64,000 nucleotides of DNA from Caulobacter vibrioides (GTDB taxonomy: Bacteria > Pseudomonadota > Alphaproteobacteria > Caulobacterales > Caulobacteraceae). The DNA is taken from the NCBI RefSeq assembly GCF_002310375.3, contig NZ_CP023315.3, positions 2,976,001-3,040,000 of the forward strand. The letters run 5' to 3'. Below the pieces are notes generated by a model, which saw only the letters and a program-made list of their open reading frames with translations, was not told the DNA's origin and made no database searches. Below are positions 9,114 to 17,196 of the stretch, one piece after another. The position numbers were made by a program, and so were the translations under genes. Every line of letters begins with the position of its first letter. The stretch's first letter is position 1.

Positions 9114-9145
9114 CCCGACCCGAGGCGCGAACGCCCCGGGCCGGG
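9114..9145 (-). terminator. Stable 3-prime hairpin after the TonB-dependent receptor gene
   Basis: Read on the minus strand, a 14-pair stem closes on a TTCG tetraloop (CCCGGCCCGGGGCG / CGCCTCGGGTCGGG). Two of the pairs are G-U, which form only in minus-strand RNA. There is no T tract, so it may be a Rho-assisted terminator or an mRNA-stabilising end rather than a classic intrinsic terminator. Confidence 0.5.
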
Positions 9146-9157
9146 TTTCAGCGGAAC

Positions 9158-12100
9158 TTAGAAGCTGGCGCGCAGCACCAGCGTGTAGCGGCGGTCGTTC
9201 ATGAACCACGAGCGACCGGTCTTCAGCAGATCGTTGTTGAGGACCTGCGTCGTGCGGGTGACTTCGTTGAGCAGGTTCACGCCCTGCACGCCGACCTTCA
9301 CCTGGTCGTTGACGGTGTAGAACAGCGAGCCGTCCAGCTGGCCGGTGGCCTCGTTCATGATCGGCGCGAAGGGCACGATCACGTCGCGGACGGTCAGCAG
9401 GAAGTCCGAACGCCAGTTGTAGGCGAGACGGGCCGAAATCTTGCCCTTCTCATAGATCGCCGCGAAGTTGGCGTTGTGCTTGGACAGGCCCTGCAGCGGC
9501 AGCAGGCTGGTGTCGATGTTGGCGACACGGCCGGCGGCCACATCGGGGTCGGTCGCCGACAGGGTGCTTTGCGGCACGCCCGAGCTGTCGATGTAGCTGT
9601 AGTTGGCGTTGATGCCGAAGCCGTCCAGCGGCTTGGGCAGGAAGTCGTAGAACTGCTGGTAGCCGATCTCGAAGCCTTTGATCTTGGCCTTCTGCGACGA
9701 GTTGCCCGGCGTGGTCACCACGGCGTCGAAGGTCGCGCCGTTGTTGGTGAACGGCAGGCGGGTCGTCGTGTTCGAGGCGACGTCCGACAGCTCCTTGTAG
9801 AACACCGCCATGGTCAGCGAGCCGACCGAGGCGAAGTACCATTCGACCGAGGCGTCCACATTGGTCGACTTGGTCGGCTTCAGGTACGGATTACCGACGG
9901 TCACGTTGCCGGTCGGGCGACCGTTGACGATGCCTTCGATGTTGGTGTTCAGCGCCAGCTGGTAGAAGTTACGCGTCAGACCGATGTCCGGCGGCGTCAG
10001 GGTCTTCGACAGGCCCAGGCGATACTGCAGGCCGTTCGGCATGGCGACCTTCAGGTTGAAGCTCGGCAGCCAGTACTCGAAGTTCGCCTTGGCCGTGCTG
10101 GGCACGGTCGAGCCGTTCATCCAGGCGCGCGTTGCGGCGCGAACCTGGGGCGTCAGGCCGCAGAACGACGAGGGCGTGAACGGCGCCTTGGGCTCCGGCA
10201 GCGCCTGCCACTCGGTCAGAGCACGGGTGCAGTCGGCGTCGGCGGCCAGGCCCGTCCCGGTGGGATAGGACAGGAAGCCGCTCGCCTCACGCGTGGTCTT
10301 GGTATAGCGCAGCCCGATATTGCCGGTGACGCGCGCTTCGCCCACATCCCCCTTGAAGCGGCCCATCACGTAGAAGGCCTTGTTCACTTCCTGCACAGGG
10401 TTGATTTCCTGCGGACGGAAGGGCGTGCCGGCGATCACCTGACAGCGCTGGGCCAGAGGCACCCAGTTCTGCGGGCAGCCATCGGCGCCGTTGGTGGCCC
10501 GGAACTCCGAACCCATCAGCTTGGCGAACGCGGCGTAGTCGGCGTAGTTCAGCGCGATGTTCTGGTTGTAGAACGGACGCGCCTGGCTGCCGGTCGGCAG
10601 CGGCACCGAGCCGCGGAAGAAGTTGTCGAAGCCAAACAGCTCGACGCGGCTGCTGCTGTCCTGCCCCGCCGTGCCCGGCAGGCCCGAACCGCCGGCCGTC
10701 GGCACGCCGTCGACCTTGTCGTTGAACCAGACCGGGCCGCCTTCGCCCCAGATCTCGCTGATCGAACCCCAGTTGTAGGCCGAGAAGCGCGTCGTCTGGT
10801 CACGATCCGACCAGCGCACGCCGGCCTTGACCGAGTCCAGCCAGGTGTCGTTGTCGAACTTGTACTCGACGTCGAAGCGGGCGGCGTCCTCTTGGCCTTC
10901 CGACTGCTCGATGTGGTCCATCGCCGAGCGCCAGAACGAGTTGTACAGGCTGCTGAAGCTGTTGTTCGGGCTCTGGAAATAGCTCGAGCAGCTGTTGCTG
11001 GGCGTGGCGCAGACCGGAACCGTGCCACCGTTGCTGGGCGGCAGGAAGGTGAAGATCGGCGGCTTGTCGCCACGCATCTCCATCTGCAGGTTCTGGAAGG
11101 TCGAGCCCCACAGGCCCGCGTCCAGGTTCTTCACCTTCGACGAGACGTGCTGGTAGTCGACCTGGAAGCCCCACTTCTCGTTCGGCGTCCACTTGAAGTT
11201 CGCGCCGAAGTCGCTGGTGATATAGGTCTGGTCGACGTCGCGGCGGATGTTGTTCGACTGCAGGCCGTCGATCGGCGTGCGCGGGTCAGCGCCGTTCTGG
11301 TCCGAGCGCCAGCCCTGCGTGCCGGTGATCACGCCGTTGGTGAAGATCCCATCGCCGTCGAACGAGAAGGTCGTGCCCGCGACGGGACGCGAGTCGCCGT
11401 TGGCGGCGACGTTGTCGGTCGCGATTTCGATCGCATGCTCGGTCCAGGCCTGCGAGGAGTCAGACCGCAGGTACTGCACCGTGGCCTGCATGGTGCGGTC
11501 GGTGCTGCGCCACTGGACGGCGGCCGCCTGACCTTCGCGCTCGCGCTCGGTGGTGGTCGAACGGAACGCCGCGCCGCGCGGGAACCACACGCCCTTTTGG
11601 CCATTGCCGCAGTTGGCGGGCGTCTGATCCAGGTTCGTGCGGCAGCCGAAGTTCGAGGCCTGGGTGCCGTCCGAACGGGTCCAGAGCTTGGAGTTGGTGT
11701 AGCTGGCCAGGACGCCGAACTCACCGACATTGGTCTCGAAGCGGTCGCTGATCAGGCCCGTATAGGTCGGGGCCCACTTCTTGATCAGGTCGCCGTAGCT
11801 GCCTTCAACCGACAGCGAGATGATGCGCTTGTTGCTGTCGAACGGCAGGCGGGTGCGCAGGTTCACCGTGCCCGAGATGCCGCCTTCGATCATGTCGGCC
11901 GACGGGCTCTTGAACACGTCGACGCCGCCCATCAGTTCGGCCGGAACGTCGGCGAACGACAGGGCGCGGCCGTTGTTGGCCGAGAAGGTGTCGCGGCCGT
12001 TCAGCTCCGAGCGGACGAAGTTCAGGCCGCGCACCACGACGCCCGAACCTTCGACCGAGAAGTGGTCAGGGTCGACGCCGGCGGCGAAGCGGTTGATGGC

Positions 12101-12409
12101 CACGCCCGGAATGCGCTGCAGCGCTTCGGTGACCGAGCGGTCCGGCAGGGCGCCGATGTCTTCAGCGGTGATCGAGTCGCCGATGATCTCGGACGACTGC
12201 TTCAGCTGCTGGCTGCTCTTGAGGCTCTGCTTGATGCTGGTGACGATGACTTCGTCGACCGTCTGGTTTTCGGTCTTCGCCGCGGTCTGCGCCATGGCCG
12301 GCGCGCCGACGACCAGCGCGCCCAGCGCCAGCATCGAAGCGCCGTACTTCAGTCGCGTCGTGAAGGAATTGCGTCCGCCCCCGGCGGACAGCCTTTTGGC
12401 CGTGCCCAT
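9158..12409 (-). CDS. TonB-dependent outer-membrane receptor (xylan-locus type)
   Basis: A 1083-residue TonB-dependent receptor. It has a signal peptide (ends APAMAQ), a TonB-box region (VDEVIVT), a plug domain (GDSITAEDIGALPDRSVTEA, then RIPGVAI and VRGLN), and a long beta-barrel ending in YTLVLRASF, whose final F is the outer-membrane sorting signal. By family it imports large ligands using the proton motive force. The neighbouring xylanase suggests xylo-oligosaccharides. A clear GGGGAGG lies 8 bases ahead of the start. The promoter holds two palindromes (12444-12455 and 12554-12567). The gene is divergent from the halogenase cluster. Confidence 0.93.
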   Translation of the reverse strand: MGTAKRLSAGGGRNSFTTRLKYGASMLALGALVVGAPAMAQTAAKTENQTVDEVIVTSIKQSLKSSQQLKQSSEIIGDSITAEDIGALPDRSVTEALQRIPGVAINRFAAGVDPDHFSVEGSGVVVRGLNFVRSELNGRDTFSANNGRALSFADVPAELMGGVDVFKSPSADMIEGGISGTVNLRTRLPFDSNKRIISLSVEGSYGDLIKKWAPTYTGLISDRFETNVGEFGVLASYTNSKLWTRSDGTQASNFGCRTNLDQTPANCGNGQKGVWFPRGAAFRSTTTEREREGQAAAVQWRSTDRTMQATVQYLRSDSSQAWTEHAIEIATDNVAANGDSRPVAGTTFSFDGDGIFTNGVITGTQGWRSDQNGADPRTPIDGLQSNNIRRDVDQTYITSDFGANFKWTPNEKWGFQVDYQHVSSKVKNLDAGLWGSTFQNLQMEMRGDKPPIFTFLPPSNGGTVPVCATPSNSCSSYFQSPNNSFSSLYNSFWRSAMDHIEQSEGQEDAARFDVEYKFDNDTWLDSVKAGVRWSDRDQTTRFSAYNWGSISEIWGEGGPVWFNDKVDGVPTAGGSGLPGTAGQDSSSRVELFGFDNFFRGSVPLPTGSQARPFYNQNIALNYADYAAFAKLMGSEFRATNGADGCPQNWVPLAQRCQVIAGTPFRPQEINPVQEVNKAFYVMGRFKGDVGEARVTGNIGLRYTKTTREASGFLSYPTGTGLAADADCTRALTEWQALPEPKAPFTPSSFCGLTPQVRAATRAWMNGSTVPSTAKANFEYWLPSFNLKVAMPNGLQYRLGLSKTLTPPDIGLTRNFYQLALNTNIEGIVNGRPTGNVTVGNPYLKPTKSTNVDASVEWYFASVGSLTMAVFYKELSDVASNTTTRLPFTNNGATFDAVVTTPGNSSQKAKIKGFEIGYQQFYDFLPKPLDGFGINANYSYIDSSGVPQSTLSATDPDVAAGRVANIDTSLLPLQGLSKHNANFAAIYEKGKISARLAYNWRSDFLLTVRDVIVPFAPIMNEATGQLDGSLFYTVNDQVKVGVQGVNLLNEVTRTTQVLNNDLLKTGRSWFMNDRRYTLVLRASF

Positions 12410-12443
12410 TTAGTCCACCTCCCCTTGTTGTTGTTGGTAGCAA

Positions 12444-12455
12444 GGTAGCGCTACC
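12444..12455. promoter_or_regulatory. XylR/LacI-type operator ahead of receptor
   Basis: The perfect 12-base palindrome GGTAGCGCTACC lies 35 bases upstream of the receptor start codon. The same core occurs upstream of the other two receptors (32464-32475 and 48568-48579). It resembles the operator known for Caulobacter XylR, the LacI-family xylose repressor. No such regulator gene lies in this window. Confidence 0.75.
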
Positions 12456-12553
12456 ATTGATCATGTTACCGTGACCATTGTGGCCAGATCACACGACCCG
12501 CCACGCGTCGTCAAGCGTTGTCACAAACGCCCAAGTCGTTTAGCCATAAGGAA

Positions 12554-12567
12554 TGGGAACGTTACCA
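12554..12567. promoter_or_regulatory. Second LacI-type palindrome
   Basis: TGGGAACGTTACCA is a palindrome with one mismatch and the central CG typical of LacI-family operators, but its core differs from GGTAGCGCTACC. It lies between the divergent receptor and halogenase genes, so it may serve either. Confidence 0.45.
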
Positions 12568-12880
12568 TTTGAGGTAGCAGCGCCGTCCCGCACACGGGAT
12601 CGCGCGTCATAGCCTCAGGTCCTGGTCACCTCCCCATTCGTAGCCCGACCCGTTCAAGGTTTGGCCACGCAATGTCCGGATTCTGAGTGTCCGGTAACAA
12701 TAACGATGACAACGGAAGACAGCGTTGTCAATTTCTGGATTGACCGTAGGCCGTCAGAATGGGGGGCCGACGTCGGGGGGAGACAGGATGAAGGCCCAAG
12801 CGGTCGAGCCAGGGTCGGCGTGCGCGCCGGTTGGACCCCTGCCCTTCCCCATGACCAACGCCCACCTCTAAGGTCGCGTC

Positions 12881-14389
12881 ATGGATCCCATCCGCAAGAT
12901 CGTCATCGTCGGGGGCGGCACCGCCGGCTGGATCAGCGCCTCGGGCCTCGCGGCGGTGCTGAAAGGCCTGCCGATCGCCATCGAGCTGGTCGAGTCGGCC
13001 GAGATCGGCACGGTCGGCGTCGGCGAGGCCACGGTCCCGCATATCCGCTATTTCAACGCCCGGCTTGGCCTCGACGAGGCCGACTTCATGCGCAAGACCC
13101 AGGCGACCATCAAGCTGGGCATCCAGTTCTGCGACTGGGGCCGCAAGGGTGAGGCCTACATCCACCCGTTCGGCGCCTATGGCCACGCGATCGACGGCCT
13201 GCCGTTCCACCAACATTGGCTGGCGGCGCGAGCGCGCGGCGAGGCGGGTCCGATCGAGAGCTACAGCCTGCCGATCATGGCCAGCCACGCGCGCAAGTTC
13301 GCCCCGCCGTCGGCCGATCCGCGCTCGCTGGGCTCGACCTTCAACTACGCCTACCAGTTCGACGCCGGCCTCTACGCCCAGTACCTGCGGGCCTATTCCG
13401 AAGCGCGGGGCGTCACCCGCACCGAGGGCAAGATCACCAGCGTCCAGCAGCGCGCGGAGGACGGCTTCGTCACCGGCGTCACCCTGGAGAACGGCCGGGT
13501 CATCGAGGGCGACCTCTTCATCGACTGCTCGGGCTTCCGGGGCCTGTTGATCGAAGGCGCCCTGCAGGCCGGCTATGAGGACTGGAGCCGCTGGCTGCCC
13601 TGCGACCGCGCGGTGGCCGCGCCCTGCGAGGCGGTCGAGTCGCCCACGCCCTACACGCGGGCCACGGCCGACCGCTTCGGCTGGCGCTGGCGCATCCCGC
13701 TGCAGCACCGGGTGGGCAACGGCCACGTCTATTGCTCCAGCTATGTCAGCGACGACGAGGCCACCCGCGCCCTGGTCGAGAACCTGGACGGCAAGCTGCA
13801 GCAGGACCCGCGCTTCCTGCGGTTCGTCACCGGCCGCCGCAAGAAGCAGTGGTTCAAGAACGTCGTGGCCGTGGGCCTGTCGTCGGGCTTCCTGGAGCCG
13901 CTGGAAAGCACCTCGATCCACCTGATCCAGGTGGCGATCACCACGCTGGTCGAGATGTTCCCGCATCGCGGCTTCCAGCAGGCCGACCAGGACGAGTACA
14001 ACCGGGTGATGGACCTGGAGTTCGAGCGGATCCGCGACTTTCTGGTGCTGCACTACCACGCCAACCAGCGCGACGATTCCCCGTTCTGGATCGAGCGCCG
14101 CGAGGGGCCGATCCCCGACAGCCTGGCCTACAAGATGGCGCTGTTCCGCGAGCGCGGCGCGGTCGTCGGCTATAAGGACGGCTTCTTCCTCGAGCCCTCT
14201 TGGCTGGCGGTCTATTTCGGCCAGAACATCCTGCCGCACGGCCATGACCCGCTGGTCGCGGCCAGTGATCCGGCCCGCACGGCGAAGATCATGGCCGACC
14301 TCTCGACCGCCGTGACCCGCACCGTCGAGGCCATGCCCACCCACGAAGCGTTCCTGCGCGCGATGGCGCAGACGAGGTCGCCGGCATGA
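12881..14389 (+). CDS. Flavin-dependent tryptophan-type halogenase 1
   Basis: A 502-residue flavin-dependent halogenase-family protein. It shows the FAD-binding GGGTAGW (residues 11-17), a candidate catalytic lysine K78 in QATIKLGIQF, the family signature WxWxIP (W268, W270, I272, P273), and E342-S343-T344 in LEPLESTSIH, matching the glutamate and halide-site residues of PrnA/RebH. By family it uses FADH2, oxygen and halide to halogenate an aromatic substrate and needs a flavin reductase, which is not encoded nearby. It is the first of four tandem homologues and overlaps the next gene by ATGA. No secondary-metabolite genes are present, so the substrate is unknown; related Caulobacteraceae enzymes (BrvH) act on indole. 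Confidence 0.9.
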   Translation: MDPIRKIVIVGGGTAGWISASGLAAVLKGLPIAIELVESAEIGTVGVGEATVPHIRYFNARLGLDEADFMRKTQATIKLGIQFCDWGRKGEAYIHPFGAYGHAIDGLPFHQHWLAARARGEAGPIESYSLPIMASHARKFAPPSADPRSLGSTFNYAYQFDAGLYAQYLRAYSEARGVTRTEGKITSVQQRAEDGFVTGVTLENGRVIEGDLFIDCSGFRGLLIEGALQAGYEDWSRWLPCDRAVAAPCEAVESPTPYTRATADRFGWRWRIPLQHRVGNGHVYCSSYVSDDEATRALVENLDGKLQQDPRFLRFVTGRRKKQWFKNVVAVGLSSGFLEPLESTSIHLIQVAITTLVEMFPHRGFQQADQDEYNRVMDLEFERIRDFLVLHYHANQRDDSPFWIERREGPIPDSLAYKMALFRERGAVVGYKDGFFLEPSWLAVYFGQNILPHGHDPLVAASDPARTAKIMADLSTAVTRTVEAMPTHEAFLRAMAQTRSPA

Positions 14390-15510
14390 AGCGGGTTCTG
14401 ATCGTCGGCGCCGGGATCGACGCCTGGATGACCGCCGCCGCCCTGGCCACGGCGACGAAGGGGCTGGCCGAGGTGGTCGTGGCCGAGACCAGCCCGCCGC
14501 CGGCCGGCCGCATCGCCGCCCTGCCCTCGCTGCAGGGCCTGCACGCCCGCCTCGGGATCAGCGATGAGGTCCTGGCCCAGGCGACAAACGCCCGGCCGCG
14601 CCTGGCCGCCCGCTACGGCGACGGGCTCGAGCCGTTCGGCGAGACCGGCGTGGCGATCGACGGCGTGGCCTTTCACCACTACTGGCTTGCCGGCGGTCGT
14701 CCGGGTCCGCTGACCGACTGGAGCCTGGCCGCCCAGGCCGCCGTGCGCGGCCGCTTCGCCCCGCCCAGCCCCGACCCGCGCTCGCCGCTGTCGAGCCTGA
14801 GCCATGGCCTGACCCTGGACGCCGCGGGCTACGCCGCGCTCCTGAAGCGTATCGCCCTGGCCGCCGGAGCCAAGCGCGTCGAAGACCGCCCCGACGCCGA
14901 CCTCAAGGTCGACGCCTCGGGCGATCAGCGGCTGCTGGCCCCGCAAGAGCCCTGGACCGACTGGAGCGCCTGGCTGCCGACCGGCGTCGCGCTGGCGCAG
15001 GACGGCCTGATCTCCACCTTCGCGCCCACGCCGGTCCGGACGGGACACATCGCCGAAGCCATGACCGGCGACACCGTCGCGGTCGGGGCCGCCTATGGCG
15101 CGATCGGCGCCGGCGATGGCGGCGACCTGCATCTGCTGCAGGGCGACGTCTCGCGCCTGATCGCTCTCTTCCCCACCGGCCCGGCCGCCGTGGCCGAATA
15201 CAACCGCCTGGCCGAGGCCGCCCTGGAGCGGGCCCGCGACATGGCCATCCTGCGCTGGGGCGACCTCTCCGATCCGCCGCAAACCCTGGCCCGCAAGATC
15301 GAGCAGTTCGAAAGCCGCGGCCGCGTGGTCACCTATGACGACGAGACCTGGCCCGAAAGCGCCTGGATCCACGCGATGCTGGCGCGCGGGATCATCCCGA
15401 CGCGCTGGGACCCGCTGGCGGACCGTGTGGGCGCCGAGCGCACCCGCGAGATGCTGAGCCGGATGAAGGCCATGCTGGAGCAAACGGCGGAAGGTATGCC
15501 GCGTGTTTGA
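14386..15510 (+). CDS. Degenerate halogenase-like protein 2
   Basis: A 374-residue protein related to its neighbours but about 130 residues shorter and stripped of the catalytic signatures. The FAD motif is changed to GAGIDAW. There is no equivalent of the catalytic-lysine segment, of WxWxIP, or of EPLEST. Shared landmarks remain: FHHYWLAGG, RFAPPSPDPRS, a DWSAWLP segment, AEYNRLAEAALE and RWDPLADRV. The frame is open throughout and starts inside the stop codon of halogenase 1 (ATGA), so it looks translated. It may be a pseudoenzyme, partner or decayed duplicate. Function unknown. Confidence 0.75.
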   Translation: MKRVLIVGAGIDAWMTAAALATATKGLAEVVVAETSPPPAGRIAALPSLQGLHARLGISDEVLAQATNARPRLAARYGDGLEPFGETGVAIDGVAFHHYWLAGGRPGPLTDWSLAAQAAVRGRFAPPSPDPRSPLSSLSHGLTLDAAGYAALLKRIALAAGAKRVEDRPDADLKVDASGDQRLLAPQEPWTDWSAWLPTGVALAQDGLISTFAPTPVRTGHIAEAMTGDTVAVGAAYGAIGAGDGGDLHLLQGDVSRLIALFPTGPAAVAEYNRLAEAALERARDMAILRWGDLSDPPQTLARKIEQFESRGRVVTYDDETWPESAWIHAMLARGIIPTRWDPLADRVGAERTREMLSRMKAMLEQTAEGMPRV

Positions 15511-15526
15511 GCGCCGCACATTTCCC

Positions 15527-15645
15527 GTGTCATCCCGGCCGCAGCGCGCAGCGCGGAGAGCCGGGACCCAGGGGCCGCAAGCGCCGCGCTTCGTCGCCCC
15601 CTGGGTCCCGGATAGCCTCTGCGAGGCTTCCGGGATGACACGGGA
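15527..15645. repeat. Long palindromic repeat, family E, copy 1
   Basis: The outer arms GTGTCATCCCGG and CCGGGATGACAC enclose the inner pair GGGACCCAGGGG / CCCCTGGGTCCC. A second copy lies at 56409-56526. It separates halogenase-like gene 2 from halogenase 3. Confidence 0.85.
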
Positions 15646-15666
15646 TGTTTCACTGAGCCCCGCCCC

Positions 15667-17196
15667 ATGACCCCCTCGCCCATCCGTAACGTCCTGATCG
15701 TCGGCGGCGGCACGGCCGGCTGGATGACGGCGGCCGCCCTGGCCAAGGCGCTGCCCAAGACCATCGCCGTCACCCTGGTCGAGTCCGAGACCATCGGCAC
15801 GGTCGGCGTCGGCGAGGCGACGATCCCGCCGATCAACACCTTCAACCAGATCCTGGGCCTGGACGAGGCCGCGTTCATGCGGGCCACGAAGGGCAGCTTC
15901 AAGCTGGCCATCGAGTTCGTCGACTGGATGGGACCCGGCCACCGCTACCTGCACCCGTTCGGCGGCTTTGGCCTGGATATCGAGGCGGTCAAGTTCCACC
16001 AGGTGTGGCTGCGCGCCCATCACGAGGGCTGGGCCCCGCCGATCGACGCCTTCAACCTCTCGGCCCAGGCCGCCCACCTGAACCGCTTCGCCCCACCGTC
16101 CAAGGACCCGGGCCAGGTGCTGTCGAGCCTGAAATACGCCTTCCATTTCGACGCCGGCCTCTATGCGAAGTTCCTCCGCGACTACGCCGAGCCGCGTGGC
16201 GTCACGCGCGTCGAGGGCAAGATCGCCAGCGTCCAGCAGCACGGCGAAACCGGCTTCGTCACCGGCGTCACCCTGGAGGACGGCCGCGCGCTGGAGGCCG
16301 ACCTCTTCGTCGACTGCTCGGGGTTTAGGGGCCTCTTGATCGAGCAGACCCTGCAGGCCGGCTATGACGACTGGAGCCACTGGCTGCCCAATGACCGGGC
16401 CGTGGCCATGCCCTGCGTCACCGGCGGCGATGGCCTGACGCCCTACACCCGCGCCACCGCCGATGCGGCCGGCTGGCGCTGGCGCATCCCGCTGCAGCAC
16501 CGCACCGGCAACGGCTATGTCTATTCCAGCCGCGACATCAGCGACGAGGACGCCGTGGCTCGCCTGCGCGCCACCCTCGACGGCGAGCCCCTGGCCGAGC
16601 CCAACTTCCTGCGCTTCCAGGCCGGTCGCCGCAAGGCGGCCTGGGTCAAGAACGTGGTCGCCATCGGCCTGTCGTCGGGCTTCTTGGAGCCGCTGGAAAG
16701 CACCTCGATCCACCTGATCCAGGCCGGGATCACCAAGCTTCTGGCCCTGTTCCCCGACCAGGGCTTCGATCCCGTCGAGATCGCCGAATACAACCGCCTG
16801 ACCGCCCTGCAGGTCGAGCTGATCCGCGACTTCATCATCCTGCACTTCAAGGCCAACGCCCGCAGCGAGCCCTATTGGGTGCGGGCCCGCGAGATGGAGA
16901 TTCCCGAGACCCTGCAGCGCAAGATCGACCTCTTCGCCGCCTCGGGCCGCCTGTTCCCCTCGGACCTGGACCTCTTCGCCGAGCCCAGCTGGATCGCCGT
17001 GCTGCTGGGCCAGGGGGTCACGCCGCGCCGCCACGATCCGCTGGTCGACGCCTTCGACGAGGCTTTCCTCAAGAACCAGCTGTCGCGGCTGGCCGGGCTG
17101 ATCCGCCAGACGGCGGAAGCCTTGCCGACCCACGAGCAGTTCATCGCCCGCTATTGCGCCGCCCCTCACGCGTCTCGCCCCGAGTTCAGAGCATGA
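15667..17196 (+). CDS. Flavin-dependent tryptophan-type halogenase 3
   Basis: A 509-residue family member with all signatures: GGGTAGW at 13-19, candidate catalytic lysine K79 (GSFKLAIEF), GWRWRIPLQHR, and E344-S345-T346 in EPLESTSIHL. Very similar segments to halogenases 1 and 4 (SGFRGLLIEQTLQAGYDDW and others) indicate tandem duplication followed by divergence. It overlaps halogenase 4 by 4 bases (ATGA at 17193-17196), so the two are co-translated. Expected chemistry is aromatic halogenation with FADH2. The substrate is not deducible from the sequence. Confidence 0.9.
   Translation: MTPSPIRNVLIVGGGTAGWMTAAALAKALPKTIAVTLVESETIGTVGVGEATIPPINTFNQILGLDEAAFMRATKGSFKLAIEFVDWMGPGHRYLHPFGGFGLDIEAVKFHQVWLRAHHEGWAPPIDAFNLSAQAAHLNRFAPPSKDPGQVLSSLKYAFHFDAGLYAKFLRDYAEPRGVTRVEGKIASVQQHGETGFVTGVTLEDGRALEADLFVDCSGFRGLLIEQTLQAGYDDWSHWLPNDRAVAMPCVTGGDGLTPYTRATADAAGWRWRIPLQHRTGNGYVYSSRDISDEDAVARLRATLDGEPLAEPNFLRFQAGRRKAAWVKNVVAIGLSSGFLEPLESTSIHLIQAGITKLLALFPDQGFDPVEIAEYNRLTALQVELIRDFIILHFKANARSEPYWVRAREMEIPETLQRKIDLFAASGRLFPSDLDLFAEPSWIAVLLGQGVTPRRHDPLVDAFDEAFLKNQLSRLAGLIRQTAEALPTHEQFIARYCAAPHASRPEFRA

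Larger units (their letters stand above)
12410..12880. promoter_or_regulatory. Divergent promoter region between receptor and halogenase genes
   Basis: 471 bases without a gene. The left part carries the receptor ribosome-binding site and two operator-like palindromes, listed separately. The right part leads into the first halogenase and shows no strong motif. Confidence 0.6.
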
